Below are positions 13,223 to 16,731 of a DNA stretch of 16,731 bases, piece after piece. This DNA comes from JACDAN01 sp046714355 (GTDB lineage: Bacteria; Actinomycetota; Thermoleophilia; Gaiellales; Gaiellaceae). Numbering within the stretch: position 1 is the stretch's first letter; each line of letters opens with the position of its first letter. The DNA lies in the NCBI GenBank assembly GCA_046714355.1, contig JBKKAR010000172.1, forward strand, positions 1-16,731, in the 5' to 3' direction. The position numbers were made by a program, and so were the translations under genes. The notes beneath the pieces were generated by a model. The model was not told where the DNA came from. It did not search any database and saw only the letters and a list, made by a program, of their open reading frames with translations.

Positions 13223-13867
13223 GTGCGCGTCGCCGAGCAGTACCGGGAGCTCGAATCCCGCCTGCCGGCGGACTGGATCGATGCGCGGTTCGTCCTGAAC
13301 GTCGAGGACGCCGGCCGCGCCGAGCGGGCCGCCTCGCTGCTCATACCTTTCGCTCCCGGCCGAGTCGGCGGACAGGTTCGCTTCTCCGTCCCCCGGCGCG
13401 GGGGACGCCTCGACCAGGCCCGGCGCCTGCTCGAACGGGTCGACCGCGAGAAGATCACGGGGACACTGGAGCTCGTCACGTCGTCGCAGGGCGCTCCCGA
13501 AGTCGCGGCGGACTCACGGGTCGGCTGGCCCCCGGCCGCGGAGCAGTGGGACGCTGCCGTGGCGGGGCTTCCCGAGGACTGGACGGATCTCTACGCGCAG
13601 GTCGAGCTGGCCTCGAGCGACTTCCTCGATCGAGGCGCTCTGCTCTTGAGCCCCGTGAACCCGGCTCGATACGGCGACTCCGCCGGCTTCCGCTTCCGCG
13701 TCGGGACGTACGGGTACGGCGCGGCGTCCGGAATGACGCGCCGCTGCTTCGAGCGGCTCGACGAGGAAGGGATCGGCGCCCGGGTCGAGATCCTGCGCAC
13801 GCTCTCCGACACGAAGCCGGTCCTGACGCAGGGGCCGGTCTGGTACGTCGAGGGCAAAGCGGTTTGA
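13223..13867 (+). CDS. Unidentified protein with two tandem repeats
   Basis: 214 residues from GTG 13223. I do not recognise the family, but it is an internal duplication. Residues 14-85 (LPADWIDARF, ASLLIPFAPGRVGG, LLERVDREKITGTLEL) match residues 116-191 (LPEDWTDLYA, ALLLSPVNPARYGD, CFERLDEEGIGARVEI). Each copy looks like a small alpha/beta unit with a conserved LPxDWxD opening. The intervening piece (86-115) is Pro/Ala-rich. No signal peptide or membrane span is seen, so it is probably cytoplasmic. The start fits a leaderless transcript from the palindrome at 13206-13215. Its stop overlaps the next gene's TTG start (TTGA). The open frame continues upstream as antisense to E1 alpha and is not used. 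Confidence 0.78.
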   Translation: MRVAEQYRELESRLPADWIDARFVLNVEDAGRAERAASLLIPFAPGRVGGQVRFSVPRRGGRLDQARRLLERVDREKITGTLELVTSSQGAPEVAADSRVGWPPAAEQWDAAVAGLPEDWTDLYAQVELASSDFLDRGALLLSPVNPARYGDSAGFRFRVGTYGYGAASGMTRRCFERLDEEGIGARVEILRTLSDTKPVLTQGPVWYVEGKAV

Positions 13868-14154
13868 GCAGCGACCCGGTCTCCTGGCTGTTGATCGAGT
13901 CCGGCTGGAAGGTCGTCGCCTCCGACGGGACCGACGTCGGAAAGGTCGAGGAGATCGTCGGCGACACCGGGACGGACATCTTCAACGGCCTCTCGATCTC
14001 GACTGGCCTGATGAGCAAGCCGAAATACGTCGCGGCCGAGTGGGTTCGCACGATCACCGAAGGCACCGTGGAGCTCGATCTCCCGGCGGACGCCGTCGAC
14101 AACCTCGAGGATCACGAGGTTCAGCCGCCGTCCGAGCAGTTCAGGCCCGACTGA
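13864..14154 (+). CDS. PRC-barrel/DUF2171-like small protein
   Basis: 96 residues. WKVVASDGTDVGKVEEIVGD is followed by IFNGLSISTGLMSKPKYVAA and VELDLPADAVDNL. This is the strand pattern of a PRC-barrel-like domain, where a GxxVGKVxE turn precedes a DxxxG segment. The tail HEVQPPSEQFRPD is polar. Such domains occur in ribosome maturation, photosynthetic and general stress proteins; the role here is unknown. The start is TTG 13864-13866, within a TTGA overlap with the stop of the repeat-protein gene, and GAGGG lies 9 bases before it, so translation is coupled. No ATG or GTG upstream in this frame would fit better without reading through the neighbour. It is convergent with argR. Confidence 0.65.
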   Translation: MSSDPVSWLLIESGWKVVASDGTDVGKVEEIVGDTGTDIFNGLSISTGLMSKPKYVAAEWVRTITEGTVELDLPADAVDNLEDHEVQPPSEQFRPD

Positions 14155-14199
14155 CCGCCCGCAACGCAGCATCGCGAGGATCCCTAGGGCGCAGCGCGC

Positions 14200-14676
14200 T
14201 CAACCAATGATCGCCGCCAGCTCCTTCGCGACCGCCGCGGCTCCCGCCCGGTCGGCCGCGATGACGAGGCAGGTGTCGTCGCCGGCGAGGGTGCCCACGA
14301 TCAGCGGATGCTCGATGCGGTCGAGGGCGCGCGCGATCGCCGGAGCTGAGCCCAGCTCGGACTGGACGACGACGATGCTCTGCGCCGCGACGGCGCGCAG
14401 CCCGAACGCCGAGAGGACGGCGGCAAGCGCTTCGCGCGGATCGGCACGGCGCCCATCCTGCGGGAGGACGTAGCGAGGGCGACCGAGCTGGTCGCTCGTC
14501 TTCTCGAGCCCTAGCTCCCTGATGTCGCGCGAAACGGTCGCCTGCGTCGCGCGGCACCCCTCTGCTGCGAGTGCCGCGAGCAGATCGTGCTGGGTGCCGA
14601 TCCGGCGCCGCGAGACGAGGCTCGCGACCAGCCGCTGGCGCTCCGCCTTGCCGAACGGACGCGCGTCGGGCTCCAT
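14200..14676 (-). CDS. argR: Arginine repressor ArgR
   Basis: 158 residues from ATG 14676. The N-terminal winged helix-turn-helix (about 12-62) has the signature RRIGTQHDLLAALAAEGC and ATQATVSRDIRELGL. The C-terminal oligomerisation and arginine-binding domain (about 85-158) has VVVQSELGSAPAIARALD and the conserved GTLAGDDT. ArgR binds DNA as a hexamer with arginine as corepressor to control arginine synthesis or breakdown. An upstream GTG (14724) is in frame, but it would leave only 6 bases to the divergent gene at 14731, so 14676 is preferred; its Shine-Dalgarno site is weak. No arginine gene adjoins it here, although actinobacterial argR usually lies in the arg operon. It is probably a stand-alone copy. 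Confidence 0.9.
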   Translation of the reverse strand: MEPDARPFGKAERQRLVASLVSRRRIGTQHDLLAALAAEGCRATQATVSRDIRELGLEKTSDQLGRPRYVLPQDGRRADPREALAAVLSAFGLRAVAAQSIVVVQSELGSAPAIARALDRIEHPLIVGTLAGDDTCLVIAADRAGAAAVAKELAAIIG

Positions 14677-14714
14677 ACGCGGAGTTTCCAAGGTTTCCCG
14701 TTCCCGCTGGGCGG

Positions 14715-14727
14715 TAAGTTTCACTTA
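14715..14727. promoter_or_regulatory. Inverted repeat between argR and the envelope cluster
   Basis: TAAGT-TTC-ACTTA is a perfect 5-base inverted repeat with a 3-base spacer. It lies 3 bases before the ATG at 14731 and 38 bases before the argR ATG. TAAGTT (14715-14720) inside it also fits a -10 for the plus-strand genes. It does not look like a classical 18-base ARG box, so ArgR binding is uncertain. Confidence 0.35.
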
Positions 14728-14730
14728 GCA

Positions 14731-14859
14731 ATGCTGCGCAAACTCCTCTGGACTTTGATCTTCGGCCTCTTCGGCGCCGCCGCGGCGATCGGCGCCCGAG
14801 TCGCGGCCTCCCGGGTCTACCGCCTGGTGACCGGCGAAGAACCTCCGGTGAAGAAATGA
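14731..14859 (+). CDS. Very small membrane protein, DUF4235-like
   Basis: 42 residues. One membrane span (about 4-24, LLWTLIFGLFGAAAAIGA) is followed by a basic segment AASRVYRLVTGEEPPVKK. The closing WR/YR-x-x-TGEEPP pattern recalls DUF4235 proteins, which often stand near holin-like and DUF3618 genes in actinobacteria. The assignment is tentative because of the short length. The start is fixed by the small gap after the inverted repeat, and the stop overlaps the next gene as ATGA. It is the first gene of the envelope run. Confidence 0.6.
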   Translation: MLRKLLWTLIFGLFGAAAAIGARVAASRVYRLVTGEEPPVKK

Positions 14860-15224
14860 CGACCAAGGTCGACAAGGTCGTGGATCGGGCCGCCGACCGA
14901 CTGCGGGAGCTCGCCGACCGCGCTGCCGCCGAGGGCGGCATCGCCGCCAAGCTGGCCCAGCCGCTCGCCGAGGACGCTGCGTTCCTGCGGAAGCTGAAGC
15001 CGAGCCTGATCGCGGCTCGCGCCAAGGGGCAGGCGCCGACCGACCAGCCGGCGGGCAGCGGCGCACCCACGGCTCCGAGCGCGCCCCAACTCGGCAAGCG
15101 GCCCAAGCCGAAGAAGAAGGGCAGGGGCCCGAGCCCGTTCCTCGTCGTCGGCGCCGCGCTCGTGGCCGGCATCGTGCTCGCCAAAGTCATCGACTGGAGA
15201 GGCCATGCCCACCCAAGAGACTGA
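14856..15224 (+). CDS. Small hypothetical protein with C-terminal membrane span
   Basis: 122 residues. The N-terminal half is a charged helix (TTKVDKVVDRAADRLRELAD, 2-21, and on to about 55). A Pro/Ala/Lys-rich linker follows (PTDQPAGSGAPTAPSAPQLG, then KRPKPKKKGRG). One hydrophobic span, FLVVGAALVAGIVLAKVI, lies at about 96-113, with a short tail. The layout predicts a membrane-tethered cytoplasmic helix. The family is not recognised. The ATG overlaps the preceding stop by 4 bases (ATGA), and the end overlaps the holin-like gene by 20 bases. The tight linkage suggests coordinated synthesis in the envelope. Confidence 0.7.
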   Translation: MTTKVDKVVDRAADRLRELADRAAAEGGIAAKLAQPLAEDAAFLRKLKPSLIAARAKGQAPTDQPAGSGAPTAPSAPQLGKRPKPKKKGRGPSPFLVVGAALVAGIVLAKVIDWRGHAHPRD

Positions 15225-15612
15225 GACAGCCGGCCCGGGCCTCGGCGCGGCCGCCAAGGGGGTCGCCGAGCACGCGAGCGCGATCGCCCGGCTCGAGCTC
15301 GAGCTCGCCGCGATGGAGGTCAAGAAGAAGCTCGCGGCGCTCGGCCTCGGAATCGGGCTCCTCCTCGGCGCGCTCCTCGTCCTCGTCTACGGCCTCGGCT
15401 TTCTCTTCGCGACGATCACCGCGGCGCTCGCGACGTTCCTCCCGGTCTGGCTGTCCCTCCTCATCGTCACCGTCTTCCTCTTCGCGGTCGCCGGTACCCT
15501 GGCATTCGTCGGCCTCAAGAAGGTGCAGCGCGGGACGCCGCCTGTCCCGACGCAGGCGATCGACGAGGCGAAGCTCACGACCCAGGCCCTGAAGAGCAAT
15601 GGCAACCGGTAA
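15205..15612 (+). CDS. Phage holin family (superfamily III-like) envelope protein
   Basis: 135 residues. An N-terminal cytoplasmic helix (about 14-44) carries AIARLELELAAMEVKKKLAA, which is typical of the actinobacterial holin_3_6 family. Two membrane spans follow, about 46-71 (GLGIGLLLGALLVLVYGLGF) and 80-102 (VWLSLLIVTVFLFAVAGTLA), and then the polar tail KKVQRGTPPVP. Despite the family name there is no sign of a prophage. In actinobacteria these proteins usually sit beside DUF3618 genes in the chromosome, as here, and are thought to act in the envelope. GGAGAGG lies just before the ATG. It overlaps its neighbours by 20 and 14 bases. Confidence 0.85.
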   Translation: MPTQETETAGPGLGAAAKGVAEHASAIARLELELAAMEVKKKLAALGLGIGLLLGALLVLVYGLGFLFATITAALATFLPVWLSLLIVTVFLFAVAGTLAFVGLKKVQRGTPPVPTQAIDEAKLTTQALKSNGNR

Positions 15613-15886
15613 CGCGCGCACCCCCGAGGTGATCCGGCACGAGCTCGAGGCCGAGCGCGAAGGCCTCGCGACGGCAGTGGACTCGCTCCGCGCCGAGGTG
15701 AAGGACGCCACGGACATCGGCTCCAAGCTCCGCGCCAATTTGCCGGTCGTCGCGGCCGCCGCCGCCGGCGCCGGGTTCTTCCTCGCCGGCGGGATCGGCG
15801 CGACGATGCGACTGCTCGCTCGGCGAGGTCGCGAGGGGAAGGAAAAGGCCCGTTTCGGCCGCTTCTCCTTTGTCGACCGCGACTGA
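15599..15886 (+). CDS. DUF3618 domain membrane protein
   Basis: 95 residues. The N-terminal part matches DUF3618: RTPEVIRHELEAEREGLATA (7-26) then VDSLRAEVKDATDIGSKLRA, the R-x-P-E-x-I-R...T-x-x-x-L pattern. A membrane span lies at about 49-70 (VVAAAAAGAGFFLAGGIGA), and the tail is basic. The biochemical role is unknown. Its start overlaps the holin-like gene by 14 bases with GAAGAG close upstream. Its last 17 bases overlap the proposed TTG start of the YihY gene. This continuous overlap is seen through the whole cluster. Confidence 0.85.
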   Translation: MATGNARTPEVIRHELEAEREGLATAVDSLRAEVKDATDIGSKLRANLPVVAAAAAGAGFFLAGGIGATMRLLARRGREGKEKARFGRFSFVDRD

Positions 15887-16731
15887 TCAGCCCGAAGTCG
15901 GGCATGTTCCGAGTGGGCCCCACCGGCTCGGCGCCGGCGAGTGGGTGGCCGTCTTCAAGCGAACGTTCAAGGAGTTCCTGGCCGACGACTGCATGGGTTA
16001 CGCCCAGCAGGTCGCGTTCAGCTCGCTGCTCGCCTTCTTCCCGGCCGTCATCCTGCTGATCGGCCTGCTCGGACTGATCGACGCCTACGACGATCTGCAG
16101 GAATTCCTAGGCGCCGTCGCCCCCGGCGCGGTCCTGGACACCATCGACACCGCACAGAAGAGCGCAGCGGGAGAGGACGCTGCGTCCTCGCTCGCCGTCG
16201 TCTTCGGAGCCTTCGGCGCCGTCTGGGCAGCGAGCGGCGCGATGAACTCCGTCATCAAGGCGGTCAACGTCGCCTACGGACGGCTCGAGACGCGGCCGTT
16301 CTGGAAGGTGCGCATCACGTCGATCGTGCTCGTGGTGGCCAGCGGATTCGCGTTCGCCATGATGTTCGTGCTGATCGTGTTCGGCGGCCCCGTCGGCGAG
16401 GCGATCGCAGACCAGGCCCGTCTCGGGAGCGCTTTCGAGCTCTTGTGGGCGATCCTCCGCTGGCCGATCGCCTTCGCGGCGATCCTCCTCTTCTTCGGCC
16501 TGGTCTACTTCGCGGGCCCGAATATGGATCAGCGCGCCTGGAAATGGGTCACGCCGGGCTCGCTCGTGGGCGCCGTCTCCTGGCTCTTGCTCTCCGGGCT
16601 CTTCGCCGTCTACACGAGCTTCTCGAGCTCGTACGACAAGACGTACGGCTCGCTGGCCGGCGGGATCATCCTCCTGCTGTGGCTCAACTACTCGGCGTTC
16701 GCGCTGCTCTTCGGGGCCGAGTTGAACTCGG
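15870..16731 (+). CDS. YihY/BrkB family inner-membrane protein (3' cut by window)
   Basis: About 287 residues are visible, with no stop before the window end. After a polar N terminus (STATDQPEVGHVP) and an amphipathic helix (VFKRTFKEFLADDC) there are six hydrophobic segments. The first starts VAFSSLLAFFPAVILLIGLL and the last is GGIILLLWLNYSAFALLFGA with ELNS. KTYGSLAGGIILLLWLNYSA is the family hallmark. The family was once called ribonuclease BN, which is not its activity; its role is unknown and a transport or envelope function is likely. The TTG start at 15870 gives a sensible N terminus and an overlap of 17 bases as in its neighbours, but no good Shine-Dalgarno site. GTG at 15945 is the alternative. 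Confidence 0.85.
   Translation, partial: MSTATDQPEVGHVPSGPHRLGAGEWVAVFKRTFKEFLADDCMGYAQQVAFSSLLAFFPAVILLIGLLGLIDAYDDLQEFLGAVAPGAVLDTIDTAQKSAAGEDAASSLAVVFGAFGAVWAASGAMNSVIKAVNVAYGRLETRPFWKVRITSIVLVVASGFAFAMMFVLIVFGGPVGEAIADQARLGSAFELLWAILRWPIAFAAILLFFGLVYFAGPNMDQRAWKWVTPGSLVGAVSWLLLSGLFAVYTSFSSSYDKTYGSLAGGIILLLWLNYSAFALLFGAELNS

Noticed and set aside
14677..14724. GTG start of argR at 14724
   Set aside because: It would leave 6 bases to the divergent ATG at 14731 and place coding sequence over the inverted repeat. The ATG at 14676 gives the usual family length.
15205..15612. Prophage or lysis cassette suggested by the holin-like protein
   Set aside because: No endolysin, integrase, capsid or attachment site is present, and the neighbours are typical chromosomal envelope genes.
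15870..16731. Naming the last gene ribonuclease BN
   Set aside because: The YihY/BrkB family was historically misnamed; nothing in the sequence supports nuclease activity.
1..16731. tRNA, rRNA or riboswitch genes
   Set aside because: I looked for cloverleaf-like arms and conserved motifs in the gaps and saw none I could support by eye.

Overview
The window is strongly GC-rich, with G or C at most third codon positions. Genes are tightly packed, use GTG and TTG starts, and often overlap by 1 to 20 bases. Together with the gene content (ECF sigma factors fused to a zinc-binding anti-sigma-like domain, a DUF3618/holin-like envelope cluster, an ArgR repressor, a cyclic-nucleotide-binding-domain protein of actinobacterial type), this points to an actinomycetote, probably of the Thermoleophilia (Gaiellales/Solirubrobacterales). 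That placement is inference; there is no rRNA gene here to test it.

Left part (1-2938): the 3' end of an unidentified charged protein, a PhnB-like VOC protein, and a hairpin terminator between convergent genes. Then comes a minus-strand pair (SRPBCC protein and a small hypothetical protein) joined by a TGATG overlap, and a secreted clan GH-A glycoside-hydrolase-like protein on the plus strand.

Middle part (2935-13198), all on the minus strand. Read in transcription order it starts with a 2-oxoacid dehydrogenase complex: E1 alpha, E1 beta and E2 with overlapping ends, then a small VOC protein and a GNAT acetyltransferase overlapping by 4 bases, an approximately 300-base gap, and dihydrolipoyl dehydrogenase (E3). 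The substrate (pyruvate or acetoin) is not settled by sequence. Two paralogous ECF sigma factors follow, each with a C-terminal C-x25-H-x3-C-x2-C zinc motif. The larger also has a membrane segment and a polyproline tail. After them come a 70-residue membrane protein, a cyclic-nucleotide-binding-domain protein and a short-chain dehydrogenase.

Right part (13223-16731), mostly plus strand: a protein made of two copies of one repeat, a PRC-barrel-like protein coupled to it, argR on the minus strand, and a run of overlapping small envelope genes (DUF4235-like, an unknown membrane protein, a holin-like protein, DUF3618) leading into a YihY/BrkB membrane protein cut by the window end.

The points most worth a second look are these. 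(1) The two sigma genes share a spaced upstream motif at near-identical distances from their starts, suggesting a common promoter and possible autoregulation. (2) The smaller sigma gene has a frame change that hides a clear membrane anchor. (3) The SDR gene has no usable start codon in its frame, directly behind an in-frame ATG of the preceding gene. (4) A 10-base palindrome lies exactly midway between the divergent E1 alpha and repeat-protein genes and gives a TANNNT -10 element 7 bases before each GTG start, which looks like a symmetric leaderless bidirectional promoter.
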